Source: Bradyrhizobium yuanmingense (GTDB taxonomy: Bacteria > Pseudomonadota > Alphaproteobacteria > Rhizobiales > Xanthobacteraceae). Taken from it: a DNA stretch of 64,000 nt. The notes beneath the pieces are model-generated. The model searched no databases, had not been told where the DNA came from, and saw only the letters and a program-made list of their open reading frames with translations. Positions 19,976 to 28,295 of the stretch are shown in pieces (the first letter of the stretch is position 1; each line of letters opens with the position of its first letter). The stretch spans positions 1 to 64,000 of the forward strand of contig NZ_JARFML010000039.1 of assembly GCF_029167105.1 (NCBI RefSeq), in the 5' to 3' direction. The position numbers were made by a program, and so were the translations under genes.

Positions 19976-20734
19976 ATGATCCGCTATGGACTGTCGGGAA
20001 AACGAGCGCTCGTCACCGGTGCGGCGTCAGGCATCGGTCTGGCGACGCTGAAGCGGCTGGCAGAGTCAGGGTGCACCGTTGCGCTGAATCATCTTCCGGA
20101 TGATGCGAGGGGGCCTGAGGAGGTCGGCAAGCTCCGGGCCGAGGGGTATGAGGTATTCGGCATACCAGGCGCCATCGGCGATGGAAAAGAGGCAGAACTC
20201 GTAAACGCCGCCGTAAACAAGATGGGTGGCCTTGACCTTCTGGTCAACAATGCTGGCACGCCTGGAGCGCGGAAGTCGATTGCGTCCTCCGAGCTCGACC
20301 TCATTACTGACGAACTGTGGTCGGCGGTGTTGGACACGAATCTCATTGGACTTTTCCGATGCACACGCGCGGCGGCCCCCCCCTTGCGGCAATCGAAAGG
20401 TGCGGTCGTAAGCTTGGCCTCAGTGTCAGCATTGACCTCAAGGGGATCTAGTTTGGCCTATGCGGCAAGCAAGGCCGGTATCATTGCGATCACGCGGCAT
20501 CTTGCTCAAGGTCTTGCGCCAGAGATCCGGGTTAATGCGGTGGCGCCGGGCGCGGTTGATAGCACCTGGCAGATCGAGTGGACTGAGGCGCAAAGGCAAA
20601 GCTCCATCGAGCGCACTCCCCTGCGGCGCAGATGCGTTCCCGAAGATATTGCTGAAACGATCGTCTATCTCGGTTTTGGCGCGCCGATGATCACGGGACA
20701 GACTATCGTCATAGATGGGGGTCTGACGCTTTAG
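19976..20734 (+). CDS. SDR-family oxidoreductase
   Basis: This classical short-chain dehydrogenase of about 252 residues starts at the ATG at 19976 behind GAAGGAGA; the frame stays open for 48 codons upstream but has no family resemblance there. It has the Rossmann motif TGAASGIG near 14-21, NNAG near 89-92, the catalytic Ser in SLASVSAL and Tyr/Lys in YAASKAG near 160, and a C-terminal TGQTIVIDGGLTL. The enzyme reduces or oxidises a carbonyl with NAD(P)(H). It is divergent from the ThDP enzyme, and both probably act on the same pathway intermediate. It appears intact. Confidence 0.9.
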   Translation: MIRYGLSGKRALVTGAASGIGLATLKRLAESGCTVALNHLPDDARGPEEVGKLRAEGYEVFGIPGAIGDGKEAELVNAAVNKMGGLDLLVNNAGTPGARKSIASSELDLITDELWSAVLDTNLIGLFRCTRAAAPPLRQSKGAVVSLASVSALTSRGSSLAYAASKAGIIAITRHLAQGLAPEIRVNAVAPGAVDSTWQIEWTEAQRQSSIERTPLRRRCVPEDIAETIVYLGFGAPMITGQTIVIDGGLTL

Positions 20735-20871
20735 CTACGGCTCAATTCGATGATGACGTCCGAGAAATCAAGACATCGCTCTTCTTGGATCGACTTCGCA
20801 GGACCAAGAAGCTTACGGCCATGAAAGAGCCGCCTGAACTGGGATCGCGGCACCCCATATAAATACATCGC

Positions 20872-20926
20872 CGAGCAAAGCCCGGCCGGGGTGACAGCAA
20901 AGTCGCGCGAACCGCGGCTTTGCTCG
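20872..20926 (+). terminator. Long-loop hairpin after the SDR gene
   Basis: An 11-base inverted repeat, CGAGCAAAGCC and GGCTTTGCTCG, lies about 140 bases after the SDR stop, with a 33-base spacer and only a short TTTC tail. It could be a weak terminator for the SDR gene or for the convergent NTF2-like relic. The long spacer makes the role uncertain. Confidence 0.4.
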
Positions 20927-20955
20927 TTTCCCGGAACTTGGTGTGTAGAGAAATC

Positions 20956-21408
20956 CTATCTATGGGCTTTTTTGCGCGCAGCTACTGATGTTCGGCAGAT
21001 GAATTGAGCGTCCGAGCGTCTGCTCGACGAGATCGAACGTATCGATGAGCGCGCATGTTGATGAGCCGGGCCGCCTCGAACTGGGCGAACTGCGCAACGC
21101 CAACGTGATTGACTTTTCGACGCGCGCGACACCAGCGAGAAGCGCAAGATTGAGGCCGCGGAGTCCAGGCCGAGTATGGTCATCTCGCGGTCGAAACGTT
21201 GAACTTGGATATTGCTGGAGATGTGACGGATGACCTCCAGAACGGCATGCTTGCCATTCCGGATGCCGAGAAACGGAAACATGTCGATGGGGCCGTAAAG
21301 CGCCCAGTACACGTTCTCATCCAGGAGAGCCTCTATGTCCGCTAAACATTGGTCGCTAATCGCGCGATGCAAGGCACGCGAGAAGCGCCAATAGCAATGC
21401 TCTGTCAT
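20956..21408 (-). pseudogene. SnoaL/NTF2-like protein with two frameshifts
   Basis: The first part, from the start at 21408, fits a nuclear-transport-factor-2-like (SnoaL) fold: LADIEALLDENVYWALYGP near 22-40, FLGIRNGKHAV near 45-55 and a strand MTILGLDSAASILRF. After about residue 93 the matching sequence moves to another minus frame (QFAQFEAARLINMRA), then to a third (LIDTFDLVEQTLGR). The last two pieces are typical C-terminal features of this family. Two nearby single-base indels between 21030 and 21130 explain the breaks. The 150-residue frame as it stands has a scrambled basic C-terminus. Such proteins are often small isomerases or dehydratases; the role here is unknown. Confidence 0.6.
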
Positions 21409-21754
21409 GCCCTATTTCCTGCAGATCGACGTCAAAAGCGGCTGCGTTGGCAGACAACCTCAAATGCGGTCCGAGTTTACCGCTGCGTGGAAATTGTGTA
21501 TAGCGACCGGGCATCGGTTTCAGCAACTCGAGAACTGAGAAGCAGGTTATGGCTGATCGAGGCGGCACTGCTTCGCGACGCGAATATCGCGGGTGCCAGC
21601 CAGCAGATTTTCACCATCCTGTCTTGCTCTAAGACGAAATGGGCCTCAGCTCGTTCTTAGGCGCGCCTAAAACGAGAACTTCGTCCGCGGTCAGTACGAC
21701 AGGCACGCCCCGTTCAAAGCTAGCAGGAGCCGTCGATCTTCCGGCATGAGACGT
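21409..21754. other. Intergenic, no gene seen
   Basis: Only short shadow frames occur in these 346 bases. They separate the broken NTF2-like gene from the downstream end of the second SDR gene. Confidence 0.45.
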
Positions 21755-22441
21755 TCACCAGCGAATCTTGACACCCCGGTAATCCTGAAAAATACCGGTG
21801 GTTGCGTCCGTGAGCTCCGCAATGCGGGCGATGAGGCCGCGCGCGCACTCCTCAGCCGATATAAATGCAACTTGTCCCTTGACCATCTCTGTTTGAACGT
21901 AACCAGGATTGAGTAGTGCCACCAGGATTCCATCTCGAGCCCAGGCGCGCGACAAGCCGCGCATGCCATTGTTGAGCGCCGCCTTCGAGGCCCGATAAGC
22001 ATACTTGCCGCCTGCAGCGCTGCTCGTCGAGCCCATAATGCTGGTGATCGCCACCAGCTTCTTCTGGGTGCTGAGTCTCAAATTGTCGTACAGGATCTGC
22101 GCGATCAGCATGGGGGCCAGGGCATTGACACGCATCGTGGTCATGTAGCCCTTCGCCTCGATCCGCTCGGCTGATAGGCCGCTGATGCCCGCATTGTTGA
22201 TGAGAATGTCGATGGGCTGATCGCCCAACGTACGCTTAAGGGAGACGATTGAGGACTCCTCGGCGACGTCCAATGGGATGATCCGAACGCGCCCCCCGGA
22301 CGACGCTGCGAGCCGTTTGAGATCGTCGGCCTTGGCTGGGTCCCGGCAACAGGCAAAAACCTCGGAACCTTCGGTCGCGTATTGCTGCGTAAGCGCAAGG
22401 CCAATGCCGCGATTCGCGCCCGTGATCAGAACTGTGGTCAT
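21755..22441 (-). CDS. SDR-family NAD(P)-dependent oxidoreductase
   Basis: The 228-residue short-chain dehydrogenase has TGANRGIG near 7-14, a DV acid site near 58, INNAGISG near 81-88, the catalytic Ser in AITSIMGS, and Tyr/Lys in YRASKAAL near 148. NPGYVQTEM near 178 is typical of the group resembling carbonyl and C-factor-like SDRs. The start MTTVLITG is tight to the first beta strand, as expected. It lies downstream of, and on the same strand as, the CmcJ/NvfI gene, with an 88-base gap, so the two could be one operon. The substrate is unknown. Confidence 0.88.
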   Translation of the reverse strand: MTTVLITGANRGIGLALTQQYATEGSEVFACCRDPAKADDLKRLAASSGGRVRIIPLDVAEESSIVSLKRTLGDQPIDILINNAGISGLSAERIEAKGYMTTMRVNALAPMLIAQILYDNLRLSTQKKLVAITSIMGSTSSAAGGKYAYRASKAALNNGMRGLSRAWARDGILVALLNPGYVQTEMVKGQVAFISAEECARGLIARIAELTDATTGIFQDYRGVKIRW

Positions 22442-22529
22442 CTGAGGAACCTTCCCCTTCGCCTCGCCTGCCGCAAGCCGCTATGAACTCGCGTAAAAAT
22501 CCCGACTCTCAAAAGACCCTCTCAGTATT

Positions 22530-23384
22530 TCAGTCGTAGTACACGAAGAAGCGCGCCTCGACACTCCTGCGGGGTTTCGCATTTGGGTAAGCGCGACGAT
22601 CGTCGAATGCCGCATGAGCGGACCTCGGATTGTGATCGTCTTCGGAATCGTATCCTTTAAAAAGAGCGAACTCCTCGGAGGTCATCTCCGGGAAGTAATA
22701 CCAGCGGTGGACTGGACTGTAGTGGACCAGCCATGTCTTGTGTTTGACGTCGTATTTCTCGTAGATGGTATCGACGAGATCCGTGTCCACAACGGAGTTA
22801 CCATCGCAAAATGCCAGCGGAAAATCCTGCGGCGGCTCCGAAAGAGCGTGCCAGGCTTGAATGATCATCAATCGAGAATAGGCGCGGATCGGAATGCCCT
22901 GGAGTTGGTCTTCCCGCGCGGCCATCACAGGCCCAGCGATCGGCGCATAGTCAATGTGAGCAAAGCTGGCCACATATGGCCTGACCAGGCCGGCTCCCTT
23001 CTCTGCGGGAGGAGCAGAGCTTGCGCCGACAGAGCGAATGATAACGGCGTCTTTCTTGGGAACGACCCACGAGGCTTTGAAGTAGTCCTTGATGAACGGG
23101 ACCATTTCTTCGAGATACCTGTCGCGCATGACCTCAGGATCACGCTCGTTCGCGCAGGAGATCTTGTGCTGGACCAAAGTGAAACCTTCCCTGCCGAGGG
23201 AAAGTTCGTCCACGATTGGTCGCGCGTCGCGTATCGTGACGTCATAGCTCACCAAGGGTCCATCGGATCCCGGCACCACAATTTCCGGAGCTTTCTCGCT
23301 CGGCGAGCGTCGCGCAAAGGCGATTTGACCTTGCACCGATTTCAACTGATCACGGTTAATTTGCGCCGTCGACGAAACTCGCAT
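22530..23384 (-). CDS. CmcJ/NvfI-family oxidoreductase
   Basis: The 284-residue protein belongs to the family that includes fungal AsaB/NvfI and actinobacterial CmcJ (7-alpha-cephem hydroxylation/methylation partner). Landmarks are the DLSL-like N-terminus, SFAHIDYAP near 138-146 (His and Asp suggest an iron site), LAFCDGNSV near 190-198, HRWYYFPEMTSEEFALFKGYDS near 224-245, HAAFDDRRA and the C-terminal RRSVEARFFVYYD. The ATG at 23384 has GGAG five bases upstream and is preferred over the ATG at 23396. The reaction for bacterial members of this type is not established. It is probably co-transcribed with the SDR that follows. Confidence 0.82.
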   Translation of the reverse strand: MRVSSTAQINRDQLKSVQGQIAFARRSPSEKAPEIVVPGSDGPLVSYDVTIRDARPIVDELSLGREGFTLVQHKISCANERDPEVMRDRYLEEMVPFIKDYFKASWVVPKKDAVIIRSVGASSAPPAEKGAGLVRPYVASFAHIDYAPIAGPVMAAREDQLQGIPIRAYSRLMIIQAWHALSEPPQDFPLAFCDGNSVVDTDLVDTIYEKYDVKHKTWLVHYSPVHRWYYFPEMTSEEFALFKGYDSEDDHNPRSAHAAFDDRRAYPNAKPRRSVEARFFVYYD

Positions 23385-23396
23385 CGCCGCTCCCAT

Positions 23397-23889
23397 CTGT
23401 ATATCTCGGCTTCAGAGGAAGAATCTAAGCGAGTATTCTAGCGGGATAGCTGCGAAGATCGGGGCTAATATGCCGAAATTCTGCAGCAAGGAGGGGAACG
23501 CGGGCATCGTTCCCGCCTGGTCCTAACTTGGCGCGGCCGGCCGTCCTAGGCCGAGACGGATCAGCAGTCGAGGCTACCAGCCCGGCACATCGCGCCCGGT
23601 GCGATCAGCTTTCTCAGCGCGAAAACCGCCTCGCACACAGGCTGCTACCGCCGATGGGTATCATCGAAGACGAAACTGAAACGACCGTCGCCCTGCTCTC
23701 ATTAACCCGGAGGCGGACAGAAATAAAGAAGAGCCGATCTTGCGAGTGCGCCGAAGGAGAAGCAGGGGGCCGCCGGCAACTGGAAGCTTCTCTGAGTCGC
23801 GAGCATGCAGCGAGTATACTGGCAACGTCCCGAGGGACGCTGCCAACTTCAGCGCGGCGGGCTCTTGATCGGAAGAGTCGGCAGCCGAG
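23397..23889. other. Intergenic with one hairpin near 23821-23844
   Basis: No gene is visible in these 493 bases. A near-perfect hairpin (GGCAACGTCCC / GGGACGCTGCC, one mismatch) lies 46 bases past the end of the M24 gene and may slow or stop its transcript, although no U-run follows it. Confidence 0.4.
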
Positions 23890-25059
23890 TTAAATCTCGA
23901 AAATCTGACGTGGCACCCGAGTCAACACGTCAGCCCCCGAGTCCGTGACCCGGAATGTCTCGCTGAGAACATAGCCGAAATCCTCATCGATCCAGTTGCC
24001 GAGCATCAGATGGAAGGTCATGTTGGGCTTCAGAACTGTCAGGTCTCCTTCCTTAAGGCTTGTGACCGCCTCGTTCCAATCGATGCCGATGCCATAGCCA
24101 CAGCGGGATTCTTTCTGAAAGCCCGACTTCCCGATCGTGCGATTGAATGCTTCGGCGACGTCGCTGCAGGTTGCTCCGGGTCGGACTTTTTCCAGCGCCG
24201 CCTCTAGGCCCTGGACCTCGGCCTCATGCACGCGACGTAGACGGTCGGAAGGCTTGCCAATCGAGAACGTGCGCATGACTGCGGCCGTATAGGTGTGGCG
24301 CACGCCGCCGAGCTCAAGATTAATCTGCGAACCTTGGCGGAAGATGTCGTCGCTCCAGATGATGTGGCTTGTTCCGGTGCGCGGCGAGGAGCACATGAAG
24401 ATATTCGCGATTCCCGTTCCGTGCTTGCCGTTGGCGCCGCGCGCCAATGTCGAAAGGATCTCGGCGACCGCGTCAGCTTCATGCACGCCGGGGCGGATGA
24501 CTTCGGCCGCGCGCATCATACCCGCATCAGCAATTGCGGCGGCTTCTTTCATCAGAGCTATTTCAAGATCGGACTTGATGACCCTGATCCAAGTGACGAC
24601 GTGCGTACAGTCAACGAACCTCGCCCCCGGCAATCGCTTCTTGAAGTTTTCCGCCGCGCGCGCTGGGAGCTGCCCCATTTCAAGACCAACCCCGCGGTTG
24701 GTTAGCTTAGCTTCCTGAAGAAAATCGATCACAGCGTCGTAACCATCCTTCTCGGGGTTGCCAACGAGCGATTCGGGATATCCAACAATCCTATTCCGCT
24801 CGAGGAACGTCAGATGAATCCCTGCTGGCACATCCATGAGACGCAGAATTAGCGATGGCTCCTCCTCGTGAACGGAAACGACAAGAGCCTGCGGGACATA
24901 GGCTGATCGCGCGGTGTATCCGGTCAGATAATTGATACTGCGATCGAAGGTGACCACGAGCGCCTCGATGTCGCGTTTGACCATTTCTGCTTTCACAGCG
25001 GCAAGCCTTCGCAAGTATTCCGTGCGCGGAAACACTTGAGGTCCTTTCCTGACGGCCAT
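23890..25059 (-). CDS. M24 creatinase/DoeA-like hydrolase
   Basis: The 389-residue protein starts at 25059 (AAGGAG upstream); a longer frame to 25215 has no family match. It has the pita-bread layout: an N-terminal creatinase domain (YLTGYTARSAYVPQ near 45) and a C-terminal M24 domain. The five metal positions are not the usual ones. The first Asp is Glu (NLELGG), the second is absent (YTAAVMRTFSIG), and a Glu remains in LSETFRVTDSG. That pattern resembles creatinase and the ectoine hydrolase group (DoeA/EutD), not Xaa-Pro peptidases. It probably opens a C-N bond in a small amide or amidine. A paralogue lies at 34.4 kb. Confidence 0.84.
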   Translation of the reverse strand: MAVRKGPQVFPRTEYLRRLAAVKAEMVKRDIEALVVTFDRSINYLTGYTARSAYVPQALVVSVHEEEPSLILRLMDVPAGIHLTFLERNRIVGYPESLVGNPEKDGYDAVIDFLQEAKLTNRGVGLEMGQLPARAAENFKKRLPGARFVDCTHVVTWIRVIKSDLEIALMKEAAAIADAGMMRAAEVIRPGVHEADAVAEILSTLARGANGKHGTGIANIFMCSSPRTGTSHIIWSDDIFRQGSQINLELGGVRHTYTAAVMRTFSIGKPSDRLRRVHEAEVQGLEAALEKVRPGATCSDVAEAFNRTIGKSGFQKESRCGYGIGIDWNEAVTSLKEGDLTVLKPNMTFHLMLGNWIDEDFGYVLSETFRVTDSGADVLTRVPRQIFEI

Positions 25060-25730
25060 TGTCTTAGCTCCTTGGTTCTTGGCTATTTGATGTCCTTTGA
25101 GGAGAGGGCTGCGCATTTCCGCGGCCCTTGAATGGTCGCGGCCCCATTTACCTGGGAAGAAGATTTCTCGACTTCGCTCAAAGGTGAGGTCACGCCCGGC
25201 GCACGTATTCTTCAAGATCTAAAAGATCCTAATCGCAGCATTATAGAGAACGTTGCAAAGGTGAATTCCTCTTAATAAGAGGCACATCGGCCGAAATTCT
25301 GCGTTGTCGACCGGTAGGGCGCGGGGGCGTAATGCCCAAAGCCCGCCATTCGATCCTTTGAGGCAAAGCGATCTGGAGGTTAGGCCTGCTTCCCTGCTTC
25401 CCTGCTTCCCTGCTTCCCTGCTTCCCTGCTTCCCTGCTTCCCTGCTCCATTCCTGTTGCCGCATCGAGCAGGCACTTGAGACCGCCATTTCGTGCGTTCG
25501 GATAGAGGTTTCAACGTGCGCACCCTCCGCGCCTCAAGCCTTCCCTATGGTGCCATTGGCGCTTATGACGTCGAAAACCGACCTAAGTTTCGACGCGCGT
25601 TCGCGGGGCCAGAACGAATATGCTGGTTCTATGCAGCCCCCGTCCGGGAACATGTCGTTAGTGCCTGGAGTGAACGACTTCTCCGAGCTGATCAATCGAG
25701 CCACACAGGCGGAAGTCGACTTGTAACGAG
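25060..25730. other. Intergenic region carrying an 8-base tandem repeat
   Basis: This is the upstream region of the M24 gene, between it and the convergent-side terminator of the porin. Apart from the repeat block at 25385-25446 no gene or site is recognised. The frame crossing the repeat is an artefact of its periodicity. Confidence 0.5.
25385..25446. repeat. Tandem repeat of an 8-base unit, about 7.7 copies
   Basis: The unit CCTGCTTC is repeated head to tail, perfectly, over 62 bases. It sits about 330 bases upstream of the M24 start codon and about 370 bases beyond the porin stop. Eight is not a multiple of three, so copy-number change by slippage would shift any frame crossing it; no credible gene does. 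It is too regular to be chance. It is not CRISPR-like, because there are no spacers. Confidence 0.9.
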
Positions 25731-25731
25731 A

Positions 25732-25761
25732 AAGGCCCCCGGCGGGCATGCCGGAGGCCTT
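25732..25761 (-). terminator. Porin terminator hairpin
   Basis: The inverted repeat AAGGCCCCCGG ... CCGGAGGCCTT with a short loop lies about 55 bases after the porin stop. On the minus strand it is followed by TTTCTCG. It is the natural terminator of the leftward porin transcript. A close relative of this sequence also occurs upstream of the porin at 27577-27606. Confidence 0.78.
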
Positions 25762-25814
25762 CTTGGAGGTTAGTTTAGAGCCTTGTTTGTTGCTCCTTTC
25801 GCTGTAAAAACCGC

Positions 25815-27329
25815 TTAGAAATTGCGTTGAGCGCGGAGCAGCAGCACAAGGCTGTTCTGATCCTTCAGCTCATAAGCAGCAACCGGCTTTGCGATAGCCG
25901 ACTGCAACGGTAGGGTCACGGTGCTTCCTCCGGCGTACTTCTGGTCGAGCATCAGGTACGCGAGTTCGCTCGTGAAGGTCAGATTTTTGATCGGAGTCCA
26001 GGACGTCTTCGTACCAACTACCGCATAGTTAAAGTCGGGGTTGCAGCCGCCAACAGCGCTCGACAATGCGAGGCTTGCGACAAATGCACTGCAGATATAG
26101 CTCTTGGCTGTGCCATTGTACCTGACAGCCGCCCACGCGCCGAAGATCGAGGTGTTCCAGTATGGATCCCAGTTGTGGGTGTAGCCACCGTTGAAGCCAT
26201 AGGTCGTGGTCAGCTCCAGACCCTTACCGGTGACGAACACGGCGTCAGACACACCAGCAATGCCCAAGCTCTGGTAAGCACCCGCCGCCCCGGCGCCGCC
26301 ATACATCGCGAACGTGGTCGACATATAGTCCTGGAAGACGTAACGGCTCGCACCGTTTGCATACACACCCGTCAGGTTGATCGTATCACCCGCGCCAGTC
26401 GGGAGATTCTTGATCGATAATGCTAGCTGACCAGCCCAGCCCCATTTGTCGCCCGGATGGCCAGTCGTTTCATCGGCCCCGTAGTAGGCTGCATGGTTGT
26501 CATGCGCAGCGACTGACGCTTGGAAGAGGCCCCAGGCCTGATCAACACGAAGCATCGCGACGAGGTCTGGAGCTCGCGAGCCTCCGATGTCATTCGCACC
26601 GTACGCACCGGTCGCCAGCCCAGCCGCGGTCGCGCCACTCACGTTCCAGACGTTGGTCGTGTAATTTTGCACCTGATCTTGGGCCGAGAACGAGGCTGTA
26701 ATTCCTTGACCAAAGTCAGCGGTATAAGTGAACTGGTTTACCGGATCCCAGCCGCTTCCAGGCAGCTCGAGGTTATTCGCGGGATACTGGGCCCAAGGTG
26801 TCCTGAACTGAGACTCTGCTTTGCCGACCGTAAATCCGGCGAACTGAATGAAAGCGTAGTAGACGCCAAGCGAACCACCAGCGATCTGAGCAGCAGTCGA
26901 CGTAGTATAGGCGGTCGAGCCATTCACGCCAGTCGTGCCTGCACCGGAATAGGCACCGGTTCTCCAGGTGAACACACCTTCATAGTAGGTCCGAACCACG
27001 CCCCACTCGGTCGCAGTGCGCGTATCGATTCTCAGAGCTTGGCGAGCCAATGTCGTATAGTAGTTGCCGAGGCGGTTTTTAGCGCCCGGCACGCCGCTGC
27101 TGGGAAAGTCGAAGTCAGAGCTGGTTCCCAAGACCGCATCGGCACGAAGATAGCCGCCGAGCTTGATGCAGGTGTCGGTGCCGGGGATGTAGTAGAATCC
27201 CGCGCCATACAGGGTGCAGATCTTTACGTATTCGACCGCCTTGGCCTTGACGGGAAGGTCGGCAGCCTGCGCACCAGCCCCCACGAACATCGCCACTGAC
27301 CCAAGAACAATAGCCTTCATCACTTTCAT
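25815..27329 (-). CDS. Bradyrhizobium-type outer-membrane porin
   Basis: The 504-residue protein has a cleavable leader (MKVMKAIVLGSVAMF...AQA) and a mature start ADLPVKAKAVEYVKICTLYG. The plug-like N-terminal block CIKLGGYLRAD is typical of porins in Rhizobiales. The body is Gly/Tyr/Asn-rich with alternating beta-strand pattern, four cysteines in two likely pairs, and the expected C-terminal aromatic residue (LRAQRNF). It forms a diffusion channel in the outer membrane. The promoter region holds one of a pair of matching TCAATT-type sites shared with the MarR gene. Its own terminator is at 25732-25761. It is intact. Confidence 0.93.
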   Translation of the reverse strand: MKVMKAIVLGSVAMFVGAGAQAADLPVKAKAVEYVKICTLYGAGFYYIPGTDTCIKLGGYLRADAVLGTSSDFDFPSSGVPGAKNRLGNYYTTLARQALRIDTRTATEWGVVRTYYEGVFTWRTGAYSGAGTTGVNGSTAYTTSTAAQIAGGSLGVYYAFIQFAGFTVGKAESQFRTPWAQYPANNLELPGSGWDPVNQFTYTADFGQGITASFSAQDQVQNYTTNVWNVSGATAAGLATGAYGANDIGGSRAPDLVAMLRVDQAWGLFQASVAAHDNHAAYYGADETTGHPGDKWGWAGQLALSIKNLPTGAGDTINLTGVYANGASRYVFQDYMSTTFAMYGGAGAAGAYQSLGIAGVSDAVFVTGKGLELTTTYGFNGGYTHNWDPYWNTSIFGAWAAVRYNGTAKSYICSAFVASLALSSAVGGCNPDFNYAVVGTKTSWTPIKNLTFTSELAYLMLDQKYAGGSTVTLPLQSAIAKPVAAYELKDQNSLVLLLRAQRNF

Positions 27330-27460
27330 CGATGAACCTCCAAGTTGGAAACGGCGTTTCCGTCCTTCAAAGATCCGCTACCAGCGTCACCCCAGGCGGA
27401 CCGCTTGACGGAACGACTTCGAGGACCCCCTCGCTGTCCCATCGAGACATACTTTCGATC

Positions 27461-27486
27461 ATCAATTACTGCAATCAATTAATGAT
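27461..27486. promoter_or_regulatory. Candidate MarR site, copy 1 (porin side)
   Basis: ATCAATT, seven bases, then TCAATTAATGAT. The same architecture with the same spacing is found at 27670-27693. It lies 132 bases upstream of the porin start. The two TCAATT cores are 13 bases apart in each copy. Binding by the adjacent MarR regulator is inference. Confidence 0.55.
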
Positions 27487-27576
27487 ACCAACAAACCCTT
27501 TGCGCCGCTCCGTTGCTGATTGGCAACATACGCAGCGTTCAGCGCGGCAAAAGGGCCAGGGAGTCGTCCAATAAAC

Positions 27577-27606
27577 AAAACCCCCGGGGGGCATCCCGAG
27601 GGCTTT
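27577..27606 (-). terminator. Orphan leftward terminator resembling the porin terminator
   Basis: The hairpin AACCCCCGGG ... CCCGAGGGCTT has a minus-strand T-rich tail (TTTTGTTTATT). Core and 3' flank (CTTTCTTGGAG) match the porin terminator at 25732-25761. No minus-strand gene now ends here, so it looks like a leftover from a lost tandem porin. Confidence 0.65.
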
Positions 27607-27669
27607 CTTGGAGATTTGGTTGAGCAGACCGCCTTGCGAGCCTTAGCGGTCGCAATATTGCTATCACAA

Positions 27670-27693
27670 ATCAATTTTACAAGTCAATTGATA
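27670..27693. promoter_or_regulatory. Candidate MarR site, copy 2 (marR side)
   Basis: ATCAATT, seven bases, then TCAATTGATA, matching the site at 27461-27486 in both half sites and spacing. It lies 114 bases upstream of the MarR start codon, in the AT-rich part of the promoter region. Autoregulation by MarR is the natural guess. Confidence 0.55.
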
Positions 27694-27806
27694 AATTAGA
27701 TGGCAGGCATGCTCTGGGTGGGCTATTTCAGACTTCCCGAGATTGGATAGGATGCAGCGGATTCCGCTCACGCTCGCCGCCGCGGACAATCAGAACTGGC
27801 ACAAGA

Positions 27807-28295
27807 ATGAAAATGGCCACGCAACAGCAATTCGACAGGGCTGTAAGAGACCTGATCTGGAACATCATTGAGATTCGCGCTCAACTGGAAGAGATCGACA
27901 AGAGTTGGGCGGAATTAATCGGTATAAGCGAACCTCAATGGCTGATGCTGATGGCGATCGATGAACTCGACCATGGCAGCGGTGTTTCCGGCATTGCAGT
28001 GGCGAATAAATTGGGGTTTCACCCCGCCTTTATCACGACTCAGACGAAGAAACTTGAACAATTGGAATTTCTAATCCGCGCCACCTCGCCTGATGATGCG
28101 AGATTCTTGCAGATCTCGTTGACCCCGAAGGTGCGGACGGAAATTGCTAAGCTGTCGGACAAGAGACAAGCCGTTAATTCGACGATTCTAAATGGCTTGG
28201 ATGAGGAGTCGCTTGCCTATCTCAACAAGCGGCTAAACGCGATTGCCAAGAACAGCAGATTGGCATCTCAGAAATTAAGCCTCGGGCTGCTATAA
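27807..28295 (+). CDS. MarR-family transcriptional regulator
   Basis: The 162-residue protein has the helix-wing-helix layout of MarR: an N-terminal dimer helix, PQWLMLMAIDEL near 48-59, the recognition region GSGVSGIAVANKLGFHPAFITTQTKKLEQ near 62-90, and the wing around RATSPDDARFLQISLTPKV near 95-112. MarR proteins usually repress neighbouring genes and release DNA when they bind small aromatic or carboxylic ligands. It is divergent from the porin, and two matching candidate sites lie between them. It is convergent with the hydrolase gene, and their 3' ends overlap by 28 bases. It is intact. Confidence 0.88.
   Translation: MKMATQQQFDRAVRDLIWNIIEIRAQLEEIDKSWAELIGISEPQWLMLMAIDELDHGSGVSGIAVANKLGFHPAFITTQTKKLEQLEFLIRATSPDDARFLQISLTPKVRTEIAKLSDKRQAVNSTILNGLDEESLAYLNKRLNAIAKNSRLASQKLSLGLL

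Noticed and set aside
23890..25059. Xaa-Pro aminopeptidase
   Set aside because: The two metal Asp positions are changed, as in creatinase-like enzymes, so a peptidase name would mislead.
25385..25446. CRISPR array
   Set aside because: The repeats are 8 bases and contiguous, with no spacers and no cas genes.
25219..25488. An open frame with a repeated REAGKQGS peptide
   Set aside because: The peptide repeat comes only from the 8-base DNA repeat read through three frames; there is no start site or conservation sign.
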